Positions 33,904-42,880 are shown, numbered from the stretch's first letter. The stretch is DNA of 64,000 bases from UBA1756 sp045130235 (GCA_045130235.1 JBGUPJ010000036.1:1-64000); one strand, 5' to 3'. The notes: generated by a model not told the origin, from the sequence alone. Numbers and translations are program-made.

Positions 33904-34929
33904 ATGGAAGATATCCGACATATCACAACCGAGCAGCTAACCGACTTTCTGCTCCAGCATGGCGAGAAAAAGTTCCGTGCCGCCCAAATCCAGGAGTGGC
34001 TTTGGAAGCGCGGGGCATTGACTTTCGCTGAGATGACCAACCTTTCGGTGGCGTTGCGCCAGCTGTTGGAGCAGCATTTCACCTTCCAGCGCACGGCTAT
34101 TGAGCGGCGGGTGCAGAGCAGCGATGGCACCGCCAAGTACCTTTTCACACTTCACGATGGCTGCCAGGTGGAGGGTGTGTTAATTCCTTCAGGACAGCGT
34201 GTTACGGCTTGTATCTCCTCGCAGGTAGGGTGTGCCTTGAAGTGTGCCTTCTGTGCTACCGGCACATTGGGCTTCACCCGCAACTTGCACTTTTCGGAAA
34301 TTTTCGACCAGTACATGCTGATGAACCGCGAGGCTGAGCAGCTGTATGGGCACGTCATCAGCAACATCGTGTATATGGGCATGGGCGAGCCGCTGCTGAA
34401 CTACGAGAACGTGATGGAGTCGGTGCGGCTCATCACCACGCCGGCGGGACCGGGACTGTCGCCCAGCCGCATCACCCTCTCCACGGTCGGCATCGCGGAG
34501 GGCATCCGGCGGTTAGCCGACGACGGCTTCAAGCCTGAGGTGGCCCTCTCGCTGCACTGCGCCGACGAGCTGAAACGCTCGCTGCGGATGCCCGTCACCC
34601 GCAGCAACAACTTCGCCATGCTGCAGGATGCCCTCCGCTACCTGCACGAAAAAACCGGCAAGCGCATCACCATCGAGTACCTGATGCTGAAAGGCTGGAA
34701 CGACAGCGTGGAGGATGCGCGCAAACTGTTCCGTTTCTGCATGCCGTTCCCCGTCAAAGTCAACCTCATCGAATACAATGCCACCGACAGCGGCTATGAA
34801 AAGAGCCCAGAGGAGAACGTGCAGCGGTTTGTCGCCTTCCTCGAGTCGAAAAACATGGTGGTGAACATCCGCCACAGCCGCGGGCAGGATATCGACGCCG
34901 CCTGCGGACAGCTGGCGAAGAAAGAATAA
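33904..34929 (+). CDS. rlmN: 23S rRNA (adenine(2503)-C2)-methyltransferase RlmN
   Basis: A 341-residue radical SAM methyltransferase that methylates A2503 of 23S rRNA (and A37 of some tRNAs). The CX3CX2C cluster motif is CALKCAFC (about 113-120), preceded by RVTACISSQVG. The substrate-binding GMGEPLLNYENV and the resolving Cys near the C-terminus (DIDAACGQL) are present. The frame is open 24 codons upstream, but that part overlaps the deacetylase gene, and MEDIRHITTEQL is the normal beginning. Confidence 0.95.
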   Translation: MEDIRHITTEQLTDFLLQHGEKKFRAAQIQEWLWKRGALTFAEMTNLSVALRQLLEQHFTFQRTAIERRVQSSDGTAKYLFTLHDGCQVEGVLIPSGQRVTACISSQVGCALKCAFCATGTLGFTRNLHFSEIFDQYMLMNREAEQLYGHVISNIVYMGMGEPLLNYENVMESVRLITTPAGPGLSPSRITLSTVGIAEGIRRLADDGFKPEVALSLHCADELKRSLRMPVTRSNNFAMLQDALRYLHEKTGKRITIEYLMLKGWNDSVEDARKLFRFCMPFPVKVNLIEYNATDSGYEKSPEENVQRFVAFLESKNMVVNIRHSRGQDIDAACGQLAKKE

Positions 34930-34939
34930 AAACAAACTG

Positions 34940-34965
34940 AAAAAAGCCCGTGCGAAAACACGGGC
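34940..34965 (-). terminator. Terminator of the exported protein gene at 35008
   Basis: Stem GCCCGTG / CACGGGC (arms 34946-34952 and 34959-34965) with a 6-nt loop. On the minus strand it is followed by a T run (34940-34945). It sits between two convergent genes and may also stop rlmN transcripts weakly. Confidence 0.75.
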
Positions 34966-35007
34966 CAACAACAGAAGTGAATTGATCAGATGCCAAAAAA
35001 TTTCGGC

Positions 35008-35568
35008 TTAATGGACTGATTTGGCTGGGGCTGCCTCCATACTTTTCTGAGGACAGCTCTCCTTGCTGGCGGGAGTGGCTTTGCGGGCGGCATCCTTCCG
35101 ATGTGATGCCGCAGAACGCTTGAACTTGCGCTCCAGCTGGAAATATTCGTTCACCTGCTGAGCTGAGAGGCACTGTGAGATGGCGTTGAGAAACGCTGAC
35201 TCTGCTTCCAACATATGACTACGTGTCTCCAAGCGGGTGGTGTACAACACAAGAATTTGATTATCAGAAAGATATTGAACGCTGTCGGAGGTCACATAAT
35301 GGTCAATACCTGCGGCATTCATCTTCACACGGCTCTTCTGAAAAGCTTCATATTCGGCTTTGGCGTATGCGTCGAAAGCGGCCCAGAAGGGTGCTTTCTG
35401 CTCCTCACTCAGCGTGAAATTCTTTTCCAAAAACTCCTTTTTTAATTTCATGACGGTCTGACAATCCTGTGAGCCACATTTTGAATTTTTAGTGGGTTCG
35501 ACCTGTCCCTGCGCCATGGTTACAGCAGCAAAACTGACCATCAAACAGAACATCAATATCTTTTTCAT
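35008..35568 (-). CDS. Exported helical protein, Spy/CpxP-like in appearance
   Basis: A 186-residue protein with a signal peptide (MKKILMFCLMVSFAAVTMAQ). The mature part is helical and contains FTLSEEQKAPFWAAFDAYAK and LSDNQILVLYTTRLETRSHM. This recalls the LTxxQ-type motifs of Spy/CpxP periplasmic chaperones, though the similarity is weak. The tail is basic and Ala/Lys-rich. I would call it a hypothetical periplasmic protein. It stands alone with its own terminator. Confidence 0.6.
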   Translation of the reverse strand: MKKILMFCLMVSFAAVTMAQGQVEPTKNSKCGSQDCQTVMKLKKEFLEKNFTLSEEQKAPFWAAFDAYAKAEYEAFQKSRVKMNAAGIDHYVTSDSVQYLSDNQILVLYTTRLETRSHMLEAESAFLNAISQCLSAQQVNEYFQLERKFKRSAASHRKDAARKATPASKESCPQKSMEAAPAKSVH

Positions 35569-35653
35569 AATAAAAATGGAATTGGTTACAAAATGAAAAC
35601 ATCGACTTTGACAAAAATGAGATGAGAGAGTTTAAAATCCGATAAGATTTTTG

Positions 35654-35661
35654 TAATTTTG
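35654..35661 (+). promoter_or_regulatory. -7 box (TAATTTTG) for the sugar transporter
   Basis: TAATTTTG, 20 bp before ATG 35682. It fits the consensus. Confidence 0.5.
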
Positions 35662-35681
35662 CCGCCGATAAATCAACATTC

Positions 35682-37034
35682 ATGGAACAAAAGAACAAAT
35701 ACGCATTCAGTTTGTTTGTCATCGGCACGTTGTTTTTTGTGTTCGGTTACATCACATGGGTCAACAGTGTGGTCATGCCTTTTTTGAAAGAGGCCTGCGA
35801 GCTCACCACCTTTGAGGCTTCGTTTGTGCCCTTCTGCTTTTACATCTCTTATTTTGTGATGGGCATTCCGGCCTCACTCCTTATCCGTAAGATAGGCTAC
35901 AGCGGGGGTATGATGATCGGATTGCTGACCATGGCCTGCGGCTCCATCATGTTTGTGCCCGCGGCCATCACCCGCCAGTTCGGCATCTTCCTCACCGGCC
36001 AATTTTTCATGGGCGGTGGTCTCACCGTGCTACAGGCGGCCACCAACCCCTATGCCACCATTTTGGGACCGATTGAAACGGCTGCCCGCCGTATCAGCAT
36101 CATGGGCGTGTGCAACAAATTCGCCGGAGTCATCGGTATTTATACCATTTACAAAGCCCTCTTCTCCGGTCTCGACGACGAGTTGAAAATGCTCAAAAGC
36201 GGTCTGTTGACTGGCGATGCAGCTGAAGCCACCCGCCAGCACCTTGCCGAGCAGGTCATTCTGCCCTACATCATCATCACGGCGGTATTCATCCTGCTGG
36301 TGGTTTTCATCAAATTGGCCAAACTGCCCCGTATCGAGAACACCGACAACAGCGGCGACAGTCAGACCACATCCCTCTTTTCTCGCAAATACACCTATTT
36401 GTGGTTGGGAGTTCTCGCCATCTTCTTCTATGTGGGCGCCGAGGTTATCGCTATCGACTACCTGATTCCTTACGGCGAAGCTTGGGGCGTACAGGAAAGT
36501 GTGCGGAAAGATTTCCCCACCTACGCCATGTTCGCCCTCATCGTCGGCTACTTTGTGGGACTGCTTACCGTGCCGAAGATGATTTCACAACGGCAGGCGC
36601 TCGTCACCAACCTTCTCATCGCTTGCGCACTTGCCTTGGTGGCCATCTACTCGCAGTCCATCGTACACATCTTCCAGCCCAGCCTTGACCCCATGGCCGC
36701 CCAAAACGCATCGGCCCGCCTGTCTATCGCCTGCATCATCATGCTCAGCTTCGCCCATGCCATCATGTGGCCCGCCATCTGGCCGCTCTCCATCCACGAC
36801 CTCGGCAAACATACCGAACTGGCCTCCGGACTGCTCGTCATGGCATGTGCTGGCGGTGGTGTCATGTCGCTGATATATGGTAAATTATGTGAAGTACTGC
36901 AAGGTGACAACCCCATCGCACATCTCGCCCACCAAAAAGCATATCTCATCCTCTTCGTCTGTTACCTATACATCCTCTTCTTCGCCACCATCGGCTACAA
37001 ATTCAACGGACAGAAAAAACATATCAACAAATAA
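35682..37034 (+). CDS. Sugar:H+ symporter, FucP-like MFS transporter
   Basis: A 450-residue major facilitator with 12 predicted membrane helices. It is of the FucP/GluP branch (FGYITWVNSVVMPFLKEACE at helix 1, QFFMGGGLTVLQAATNPYAT, and the GETAARRISIMGVCNKFAGV-type loop). This branch imports L-fucose, glucose or galactose with protons, and N-acetylglucosamine in some Bacteroidota. A sugar importer fits the nearby GH89 and PNGase F genes. The RidA gene follows by 37 bp, which include a two-copy repeat. Confidence 0.9.
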   Translation: MEQKNKYAFSLFVIGTLFFVFGYITWVNSVVMPFLKEACELTTFEASFVPFCFYISYFVMGIPASLLIRKIGYSGGMMIGLLTMACGSIMFVPAAITRQFGIFLTGQFFMGGGLTVLQAATNPYATILGPIETAARRISIMGVCNKFAGVIGIYTIYKALFSGLDDELKMLKSGLLTGDAAEATRQHLAEQVILPYIIITAVFILLVVFIKLAKLPRIENTDNSGDSQTTSLFSRKYTYLWLGVLAIFFYVGAEVIAIDYLIPYGEAWGVQESVRKDFPTYAMFALIVGYFVGLLTVPKMISQRQALVTNLLIACALALVAIYSQSIVHIFQPSLDPMAAQNASARLSIACIIMLSFAHAIMWPAIWPLSIHDLGKHTELASGLLVMACAGGGVMSLIYGKLCEVLQGDNPIAHLAHQKAYLILFVCYLYILFFATIGYKFNGQKKHINK

Positions 37035-37070
37035 ACAATTCAACGAATCAACAAATAAACAATTCAACAT
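37024..37070 (+). repeat. Two-copy 24-bp tandem repeat between transporter and ridA
   Basis: TCAACAAATAAACAATTCAA occurs at 37024 and again at 37048. The repeat begins inside the transporter's last codons and ends just before the ridA start codon, so copy number sets the spacing of the two genes. Confidence 0.7.
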
Positions 37071-37071
37071 T

Positions 37072-37446
37072 ATGAAAAAAGTCATCCACACCGACAAAGC
37101 TCCCAAGGCCATCGGTCCTTACAGCCAGGCCATTGAAATCAACGGAACCCTCTACATCTCCGGTCAGATTCCGGTAGATCCCGCCACCGGCAAGGTCGCC
37201 GACACCATTGAAGAACAGACCGAACAGGTGATGAAGAACATCGGCGCCATCCTCGAAGAGGCAGGCTACACCTTCGCCGATGTGGTGAAATCGACCTGTC
37301 TGCTCAGCGACATGGCCAACTTCAAACCCATGAACGAGGTTTATGCCAAGTACTACAGCACCAACCCGCCCGCCCGCGCCGCCTTCGCCGTGAAAGCGCT
37401 TCCTATGGGCGTGATGGTGGAAATCGAAACCGTGGCCGTGAAATAA
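37072..37446 (+). CDS. RidA family reactive imine/enamine deaminase
   Basis: A 124-residue RidA/YjgF protein. It hydrolyses 2-aminoacrylate-type imines released by pyridoxal phosphate enzymes. Family motifs are DKAPKAIGPYSQAIEINGTL, YISGQIPVDPATGK, EEAGYTFADVVKSTCLLSD and the C-terminal ARAAFAVKALPMGVMVEIE, whose Arg is the ligand-binding residue. ATG 37072 gives the standard length; the frame is open upstream only because it overlaps the transporter gene. Confidence 0.95.
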   Translation: MKKVIHTDKAPKAIGPYSQAIEINGTLYISGQIPVDPATGKVADTIEEQTEQVMKNIGAILEEAGYTFADVVKSTCLLSDMANFKPMNEVYAKYYSTNPPARAAFAVKALPMGVMVEIETVAVK

Positions 37447-37529
37447 TCATTCCCCACGAAAAACGTCAAGAGATGAGCCTACCATCCGCTCATCTCTTTT
37501 TTGTAATGAGCATAATGAATTTTTAGCCC

Positions 37530-38018
37530 ATGAAAATCGGAATCATCTCAGACACACATGGTTATGTACATCCCAAGGTGTTTGAGTTTTTTAAAGACTG
37601 TACCGAAATTTGGCATGCTGGCGACATCGGAAGGATGGAAGTGCTGGACGAGCTGAACCTGATTGCACCCGTGAGAGCCGTGTATGGCAATTGCGATGAC
37701 TGGGACATCCGCAGCCAAACGACCGAAACGGCTGTGTTCAATTGCGAAGCACATAAAGTGGCGATGATGCACATCGGAGGAAACGGCAATTACTATCCTT
37801 ATCCTGCTGTTCAACTCATTGAAAAAGAGAAGCCTACTATCTTTATTGCGGGTCATTCCCATTTTCTTAAAGTGATGCACGACACCCGTCACAACCTGCT
37901 TTTCATCAATCCAGGCTCCGCCTCACGCTTTGGGCACCACGTACGCCTCACCTTCCTCCGACTCGACATCAACGGCAAAGAGTTGAGCAATCTGGAAATC
38001 TATGATGAAGAAAAATAG
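37530..38018 (+). CDS. YfcE/MJ0936 family metallophosphoesterase
   Basis: A 162-residue calcineurin-like phosphodiesterase. All metal-binding blocks are present in order: ISDTHGYVH, WHAGDIG, VYGNCDDW, and GHSHFLKV. Small members hydrolyse phosphodiester model substrates; the natural substrate is unknown. It lies 6 bp before the exported unknown protein at 38025 on the same strand. Confidence 0.93.
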   Translation: MKIGIISDTHGYVHPKVFEFFKDCTEIWHAGDIGRMEVLDELNLIAPVRAVYGNCDDWDIRSQTTETAVFNCEAHKVAMMHIGGNGNYYPYPAVQLIEKEKPTIFIAGHSHFLKVMHDTRHNLLFINPGSASRFGHHVRLTFLRLDINGKELSNLEIYDEEK

Positions 38019-38024
38019 CAGAGT

Positions 38025-39290
38025 ATGCTGAAAAAAATCCTCCTTTTGATGGCGATTTTTTCGGGATGTTTATGCCAGATTTTGGCACAATCCACCCTTT
38101 CTAATGAAGCGAAATACGACACGCTACGGAATCGTTTACGCACTGAATTTCTGTATTATACAGGCAATGGGATGGAACGTGGAACGTCGTTGCTGATGGA
38201 AAGAAAATATCAATCGAATCGAGGTCTTACGGGGTTGTGGGCTGACGCAGTGTGGTGGCAAGGACATTATTTGGCACTGTTGGCCACAGAATATGCGCGA
38301 CTGCAACGGGATGGAAAGCCTACCGAAGCCACGTTGGAAGAGTTACGGTGTGCTGTCCAGGTGTATGAGAGGCTCGACTTGGAAGCTGAGTCATGTTGGG
38401 GATGCGACACTATCCAAAAGTGCAACGGCTTCTATATTCGCGACGATATCAACCGTGACGATACCAGCCGTTTCAATCTGAACTGGCTGGTTAGCGACTA
38501 CAGCAACCACTGCGGTCATCTCAACACGACGGGCAACGCCCCATCACAAGACCAAGCATGGGCCAGCTATTTGGGATTTGCATTGGTGCAAAAACTCGTG
38601 GACGACTCATCACTATGCCAAAAAGTGGCAGAGATTAGTGAAAAAATGATTACCGCCATGCAGTACAAAACAGGAAATCAAACCGTCTGGGCGATTGTCA
38701 ATCCTGTGAATGGCATAGAGATACAGCCGCAATCAGACATCGCATGGTTGGCGTATGCGCACGCCACGATAGGTGACTTACTGAGTGGTCATCCCGTTAG
38801 CTCCCAGAGAGCAAAAAAGGGGAGGAGTACTTGGAATATGGTGCAAAGCATCATGCTGGCGGCGAAAAACGGAAATTTCCGATGGTATGGCGTTTTAGCC
38901 ATGTCAACCGTGATGAACGAGGGAGGAGCGAGCGGAAACTGTTATGAATGGTTGGTGCGCACCTGTGAGAAAATTGCACAAAAACGTCCTGATTTACAAC
39001 AAGATATTATATTCCCACACCTCCCACTCATCCATTTAATACTATATGGGAAAGAGGGAAAAGAGTTGCTACCCCGCTCGTCGTACGATTCCTATCTCAA
39101 TAGTGCGCCGATTGACGGGTGTATCACCCATTATATCAATGGAAAAACGATCAGAAACACCCCTCCCTGGCATAGCGTATCGCTGTTTTGTCCGTGGCAC
39201 CTCACGGAAACAGGTCAGGTGAATATGGTGGACTATCTGCTGCTTTACAATTCGGTGGAATTGGTTTATGGTTCAAAATCAGAAAATTAA
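38025..39290 (+). CDS. Exported protein of unknown function, possibly a helical-toroid domain
   Basis: A 421-residue protein with signal peptide MLKKILLLMAIFSGCLCQILAQ. The mature chain is helical, Trp-rich and has repeated motifs such as GLTGLWADAVWWQGHYLALL and NWLVSDYSNHCGHLNTTGNA. These give the impression of an alpha/alpha-barrel enzyme, such as a glycoside hydrolase or lyase. I could not assign a family. A cluster of cysteines (CWGCDTIQKCNGFY) is notable. The FAH-family gene follows 11 bp later. Confidence 0.55.
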   Translation: MLKKILLLMAIFSGCLCQILAQSTLSNEAKYDTLRNRLRTEFLYYTGNGMERGTSLLMERKYQSNRGLTGLWADAVWWQGHYLALLATEYARLQRDGKPTEATLEELRCAVQVYERLDLEAESCWGCDTIQKCNGFYIRDDINRDDTSRFNLNWLVSDYSNHCGHLNTTGNAPSQDQAWASYLGFALVQKLVDDSSLCQKVAEISEKMITAMQYKTGNQTVWAIVNPVNGIEIQPQSDIAWLAYAHATIGDLLSGHPVSSQRAKKGRSTWNMVQSIMLAAKNGNFRWYGVLAMSTVMNEGGASGNCYEWLVRTCEKIAQKRPDLQQDIIFPHLPLIHLILYGKEGKELLPRSSYDSYLNSAPIDGCITHYINGKTIRNTPPWHSVSLFCPWHLTETGQVNMVDYLLLYNSVELVYGSKSEN

Positions 39291-39301
39291 AAAATAAAAA
39301 T

Positions 39302-39913
39302 ATGAAAATCATCTGTGTAGGAAGAAATTACTTGCCCCATATCAAAGAGCTGGGGCATAAAGTCCCCGAAAAACCGACCCTGTTTCTGAAGCCCGACTCA
39401 TCGGTCATTACCCGCAACCGTCCGTTTTTTCTGCCCGACTTCTCGCAACAGATTGAGTATGAGGTGGAGCTCCTGGTTCGCATCGACAAGGTGGGAAAAT
39501 ACATCCAGGAAAAATTCGCCCACACTTACTATCATGAGATTGGTTTGGGCATTGATTTCACGGCGCGGGATCTGCAAAAAAATTGCATAGAGGAAGGCAA
39601 TCCGTGGGAAATCGCGAAGGCTTTTGATGGATCGGCCATTATTAGTCAATTTATTGAAAAAGAGAAATTTGCAGACCTTAACAATATCAATTTTCACCTC
39701 AATTTAAATGGCAATACTGTGCAGAGCGGCAACAGTGGCGAGATGCTCTTTTCCATCGACCAGATCATCTCCTACGCCTCGCAATTTTTCACATTGAAAA
39801 CGGGCGACATCATCTTCACCGGCACGCCGAAAGGGGTGGGGAAAGTGGCCATCAACGACCTGTTAGAGGGGTGGATTGAGGATCGCAGAATGTTGAATTT
39901 CAGGGTGAAATAG
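39302..39913 (+). CDS. Fumarylacetoacetate hydrolase family protein
   Basis: A 203-residue small FAH-family protein. The fold hydrolyses or decarboxylates C-C bonds next to a dioxo acid; short bacterial members include acylpyruvate hydrolases and oxaloacetate decarboxylases. Motifs are IICVGRNYLPHIKEL, LFLKPDSSVI, the metal site EYEVELLVRID with a later GIDFTARDLQ, and GDIIFTGTPKGVG. ATG 39302 is chosen because the longer frame overlaps the gene upstream. The precise substrate is unclear. Confidence 0.92.
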   Translation: MKIICVGRNYLPHIKELGHKVPEKPTLFLKPDSSVITRNRPFFLPDFSQQIEYEVELLVRIDKVGKYIQEKFAHTYYHEIGLGIDFTARDLQKNCIEEGNPWEIAKAFDGSAIISQFIEKEKFADLNNINFHLNLNGNTVQSGNSGEMLFSIDQIISYASQFFTLKTGDIIFTGTPKGVGKVAINDLLEGWIEDRRMLNFRVK

Positions 39914-39925
39914 CCTTACCGTATT

Positions 39926-40990
39926 CTAAACCACCCTGCTGTACCCGCCGCTTCTCTTGCTGCCGCTGTGGGTAATCTGTCCATGCCGCCTGAGTTCGGA
40001 GAGGCAGCGTTCCACGGTGCTCAGCGAGAAGTCCGTTCCGGCCACGATGTCCGCCGTATTGCAGTTCGGATGGGCTTCGATGTAAGATAGCACCTCCCTG
40101 ACCTTTCCCTCAGCGGCAGATGCCGGTTTACGCCTGGCAGTGGTGGAAGTTGGAGTCTCCGGGATTTTATTTTCGTCTAAAACAACCTCCTTCTGCGAAA
40201 GGATTTCGGAAATTCTTTCAGCCACTTCCGCCTGCGTGCGGGCCTCCAATGGGAAGGTGGTGGGCACCTCCTCCCACGGCATCTGCTTCATCATCACCCT
40301 GTTATCTTTGCACGACTGGATATGCTGGAAAGGCACCAGCAAGGTGGTTGTGATGCGGATGAAATCCTCCTCGCCAAACAGCTGCTCCAGATGCTTCATG
40401 GAACCCAACCGCGTGTATTTTTCATTTTGCACGGTGTAGATTGTGGTGAAATTGCGTTGCTGCTCACAGTAGAAAATGTCATCCATGGTCAACAGCTGGA
40501 TGTTGCTGTCCTTGTCGGCGACATCCAGCATGCGGACCCGCTCGTACACGATCTTGGTCTCGTCCTCCAACGACTGTTGGTAATTTTTACGATCCCTGAA
40601 CAAAAACGGGAAGAAATTCAAAGCGAGATTCCGTCCAATGACCTCAAACTGATGGGAGGCGAAAAACTCGAAATATCCCACCAGTTTAATAGCATTGGCA
40701 TGGCGCGATACAATAAAACGGTAGGCAAGAGCCGTCTCCACAACGCCCACCACGATAGCACTGAGCACCACAACCGCCCAATACACTTGCGGATATTTGG
40801 GATAAAGCTTGGGATAAAGCACCAAGTAATTGAAATACAATGAGCCTAACAACAGAATGCCCGAAATGGCTTCCTTGACAAAACCGCCCGAGAATGGGTG
40901 CAAAATAAGGTTGCGGGCAAAAAACCAAAGCACTACTGCACTAAACAGGACATTGAGCAAAACGATGGCAATTTTCTTCGAATGTTTCAT
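39926..40990 (-). CDS. Membrane-anchored LytTR transcription factor with C-terminal winged helix (paralogue A)
   Basis: A 354-residue protein. Four hydrophobic helices lie in the first 110 residues or so, then a linker. A LytTR DNA-binding domain follows (about 160-255, with IQLLTMDDIFYCEQQRNFTT, YTRLGSMKHLEQLF, FIRITTTLLVPFQHI). The C-terminal winged helix spans about 295-354 (REVLSYIEAHPNCNTADIVA, SLSTVERCLSELRRHG). No receiver domain is present, so the signal is probably sensed in or near the membrane. It shares most of its sequence with the gene at 41813. ATG 40990 matches the start of that paralogue; an ATG nine codons upstream (41017) is possible. Its promoter carries two operator repeats (41057-41091). 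Confidence 0.88.
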   Translation of the reverse strand: MKHSKKIAIVLLNVLFSAVVLWFFARNLILHPFSGGFVKEAISGILLLGSLYFNYLVLYPKLYPKYPQVYWAVVVLSAIVVGVVETALAYRFIVSRHANAIKLVGYFEFFASHQFEVIGRNLALNFFPFLFRDRKNYQQSLEDETKIVYERVRMLDVADKDSNIQLLTMDDIFYCEQQRNFTTIYTVQNEKYTRLGSMKHLEQLFGEEDFIRITTTLLVPFQHIQSCKDNRVMMKQMPWEEVPTTFPLEARTQAEVAERISEILSQKEVVLDENKIPETPTSTTARRKPASAAEGKVREVLSYIEAHPNCNTADIVAGTDFSLSTVERCLSELRRHGQITHSGSKRSGGYSRVV

Positions 40991-41056
40991 AAAGGCAGGA
41001 TGTATATACGGCAGCAAAAATACTCAATTCTTTCCAAACAATCTTCCCCAAATGGG

Positions 41057-41091
41057 TTTATCCCTTCACTCATCTTCATTTATTCCTTCAT
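41057..41091 (-). promoter_or_regulatory. Putative LytTR operator pair, site 1 (autoregulatory, paralogue A)
   Basis: TTTATCCCTTCAC (41057-41069) and TTTATTCCTTCAT (41079-41091) are direct repeats exactly 22 bp apart, about two helical turns as expected for LytTR dimers. The nearer CCC block is 42 bp from the first base of the -7 box, matching the 43 bp at site 3. Confidence 0.65.
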
Positions 41092-41186
41092 TAGCCTTCT
41101 TAATTATATTTTTATAAAAATTTGATTATCAAAATATTATAAATCCATACAGCATTTTCATTTGAACCTTCCCGTCACATTTTCGT

Positions 41187-41221
41187 GGTGAGGGTTCACA
41201 TTTTGGGTGTGAAGGGATAAA
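41187..41221 (+). promoter_or_regulatory. Putative LytTR operator pair, site 2 (Cys-rich lipoprotein)
   Basis: GGTGAGGGTTCAC (41187-41199) and GTGAAGGGATAAA (41209-41221): the GGG cores at 41192 and 41214 are 22 bp apart. The second core is 25 bp before the -7 box TATTTTTG (41239). The 33-bp string from GTGAGGGTTC to GGGATAAA is the same as at site 4. Confidence 0.7.
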
Positions 41222-41288
41222 ATTTCATCAAATGAATGTATTTTTGCCCCGCTTTTAACCCATATTACTAACCTAAAAAATTCAAAAC

Positions 41289-41489
41289 ATGAAAAAGTTA
41301 TTGGTTATTTTCGCTTGCGTTGCCCTTGCTGGCGCATTCACTTCATGTGACAAGAAATGCCACTGCAAACAATGGGTTGGTGGTGTTTCTGCTGCTCACG
41401 TCTTCGAACCCCAAGACGACATGAAATGCTCGGATTACAACACCGTTGCAGAAGTCAATGGCGTAAAAACCGGCATTGAATGCAAGTAA
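41289..41489 (+). CDS. Small Cys-rich lipoprotein (new family, copy 1)
   Basis: A 66-residue protein: signal peptide MKKLLVIFACVALAGAFTSC with lipobox FTSC (Cys20), then a 46-residue mature part. The pattern DKKCHCK ... MKCSDYNTV ... NGVKTGIECK has four cysteines besides the lipidated one. The protein at 49396 has the same pattern. I do not recognise the family. Its promoter has a LytTR operator pair, and the gene sits between the two LytTR paralogues, so it is probably a target of the circuit. A sensor partner, antigen or toxin-like peptide are all possible. Confidence 0.75.
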   Translation: MKKLLVIFACVALAGAFTSCDKKCHCKQWVGGVSAAHVFEPQDDMKCSDYNTVAEVNGVKTGIECK

Positions 41490-41509
41490 TTGGCGAAATG
41501 TATGGGACG

Positions 41510-41544
41510 GAAGCGGGACAGTTGCTGTTCCGCTTCTTTTTTTT
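41510..41544 (+). terminator. Terminator of the small lipoprotein gene
   Basis: A 12-bp stem (GAAGCGGGACAG / CTGTTCCGCTTC, with one G-T pair) has a 3-nt loop and is followed by eight T residues. Confidence 0.85.
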
Positions 41545-41570
41545 GTAGGGTTATCAGATGTTGACACCTT

Positions 41571-41812
41571 GTAGGGCTGTCATAATATGGCAGCCCTACT
41601 AACCATTGCTTGTAATGTCCCGATGGTGCGGTAACCATTCACCCCGAAGGGGTGATATTTTGGTAACCCCGTACAAGCGTAGCGCAGTGCGGGGATGTGC
41701 GATGGGTCGTGCGCCAGCCCGCGGCACGCTGACAGAAAAATAGTACTTGTTGGGAAGTTTGCCGCGGAAGAACGGGCAAGGGGATTCCGTGTAAAAAGCA
41801 CATCGCCCCAAC
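41571..41812. repeat. Composite palindromic intergenic element
   Basis: Fills most of the 323-bp gap between the lipoprotein and LytTR paralogue B. It holds three nested hairpins: GTAGGGCTG...CAGCCCTAC (41571-41599), CACCCCGAAGGGGTG and CCCCGTACAAGCG...GTGCGGGG. The pattern is that of dispersed Bacteroidota intergenic repeats. Short open frames here do not look like genes. Confidence 0.5.
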
Positions 41813-42880
41813 TCACACCCTGCTGTACCCGCCGCTCTTCTTGCTGCCGGTGTACTGGATTGCCCCTCGTTTCTTGAGCTCAGCGAGACAGCGCTCCACG
41901 GTGCTCAGCGAGAAGTCCGTTTCGGCCATGATGTCCGCCGTGTTGCAGTTGGGATGGGCTTCGATGTAGGAAAGTACCTCCCTGACCTTCTCTTCAGCGG
42001 GCAATGCCGGTTTCCGCCTGGCGGTGGAGGAAGTGGGAGCCTCCTGGATTTTATTTTCGTCCAAAACAACCTCCCTCTGCGAAAGGACTTTAGCAATCTT
42101 TTCGGCCGCCTCTGCCTGCATTCGGGCTTCCAACGGTAAGGTAGTGGGAACCCTTTGCCACGGCATCTGCCTCATCATCACCAAGTTGTCTTTACACGAA
42201 TGAATGTACCGAAACGGCACCAGCAGGTTGGTCGTGATGCGGACGAACTCCTCTTCGCCGAGCAGTTGCTCCAGATGTTTCATGGAACCCAAGCGCGTAT
42301 AAGTCTTATTCTTCACCGTATGAATCGTGGTGAAATTCCGTTGCTGTTCGCAGTAAAATATGTCGTCAATGGTCAATAGCTTGATATTGCTCTCCTTGTC
42401 GGTGACATCAATTTTCCGGACTTCTTGGTAAACCACCTGCACCTCTTTCTCCAACGATTGTCGCAACTGCTGACGCTCTCTGAACAGATAAGGGAAAAAA
42501 TTCAATGCAAGGTTACGACCAATGGTAAAGTACAAAATCGTTGAAAAAAAATTATAGTAGCCGATATGCTGGATAAACTGTGGATTCAGTGAAACAATAA
42601 AGGGATATGCAATAGCAAGATCAGCCATACCAACCACAATAGCAAGGATAATCACAGCGACCCAGTATATAAAGTACGAATATTTTTTGTAAATCCTTGG
42701 ATACAGCAGAAAGTAATTGGCATACAAAGAACCCAACAACAGAAGTGCGGAGAGGGCCTCTTTGAGAAAACTGCCGGCGTATGGTCGCAAAACTGAATTT
42801 TGGGTAAAGAGCCAAATTACAGTGGCACAGAACAGGATATTCAGCAAAATGATGACAATTGTTTTCAGGTATTTTTTCAT
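41813..42880 (-). CDS. Membrane-anchored LytTR transcription factor with C-terminal winged helix (paralogue B)
   Basis: A 355-residue paralogue of the gene at 39926, aligned end to end without large gaps. It has four N-terminal membrane helices (TIVIILLNILFCATVIWLFT and following). A LytTR domain follows (IKLLTIDDIFYCEQQRNFTT, KTYTRLGSMKHLEQLLGEEE). The C-terminal winged helix is REVLSYIEAHPNCNTADIMA, ending GSKKSGGYSRV. The LytTR and winged-helix parts are the most alike and the membrane part the most different, which suggests the same DNA target with different inputs. Its promoter carries operator site 3. The start ATG 42880 is chosen by comparison with the paralogue. Confidence 0.88.
   Translation of the reverse strand: MKKYLKTIVIILLNILFCATVIWLFTQNSVLRPYAGSFLKEALSALLLLGSLYANYFLLYPRIYKKYSYFIYWVAVIILAIVVGMADLAIAYPFIVSLNPQFIQHIGYYNFFSTILYFTIGRNLALNFFPYLFRERQQLRQSLEKEVQVVYQEVRKIDVTDKESNIKLLTIDDIFYCEQQRNFTTIHTVKNKTYTRLGSMKHLEQLLGEEEFVRITTNLLVPFRYIHSCKDNLVMMRQMPWQRVPTTLPLEARMQAEAAEKIAKVLSQREVVLDENKIQEAPTSSTARRKPALPAEEKVREVLSYIEAHPNCNTADIMAETDFSLSTVERCLAELKKRGAIQYTGSKKSGGYSRV

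Larger units (their letters stand above)
40991..41288. other. Divergent control region of LytTR paralogue A and the Cys-rich lipoprotein
   Basis: A 298-bp gap. From left to right it holds a minus-strand -7 box TATTTTTG (41015-41022), the operator pair 41057-41091, the inverted operator pair 41187-41221 and a plus-strand -7 box TATTTTTG (41239-41246). No additional gene was found. Confidence 0.65.

Noticed and set aside
41571..41812. Small genes in the gap between the lipoprotein and LytTR paralogue B
   Set aside because: Open frames on both strands result from nested palindromes; no promoter or family motif supports any of them.
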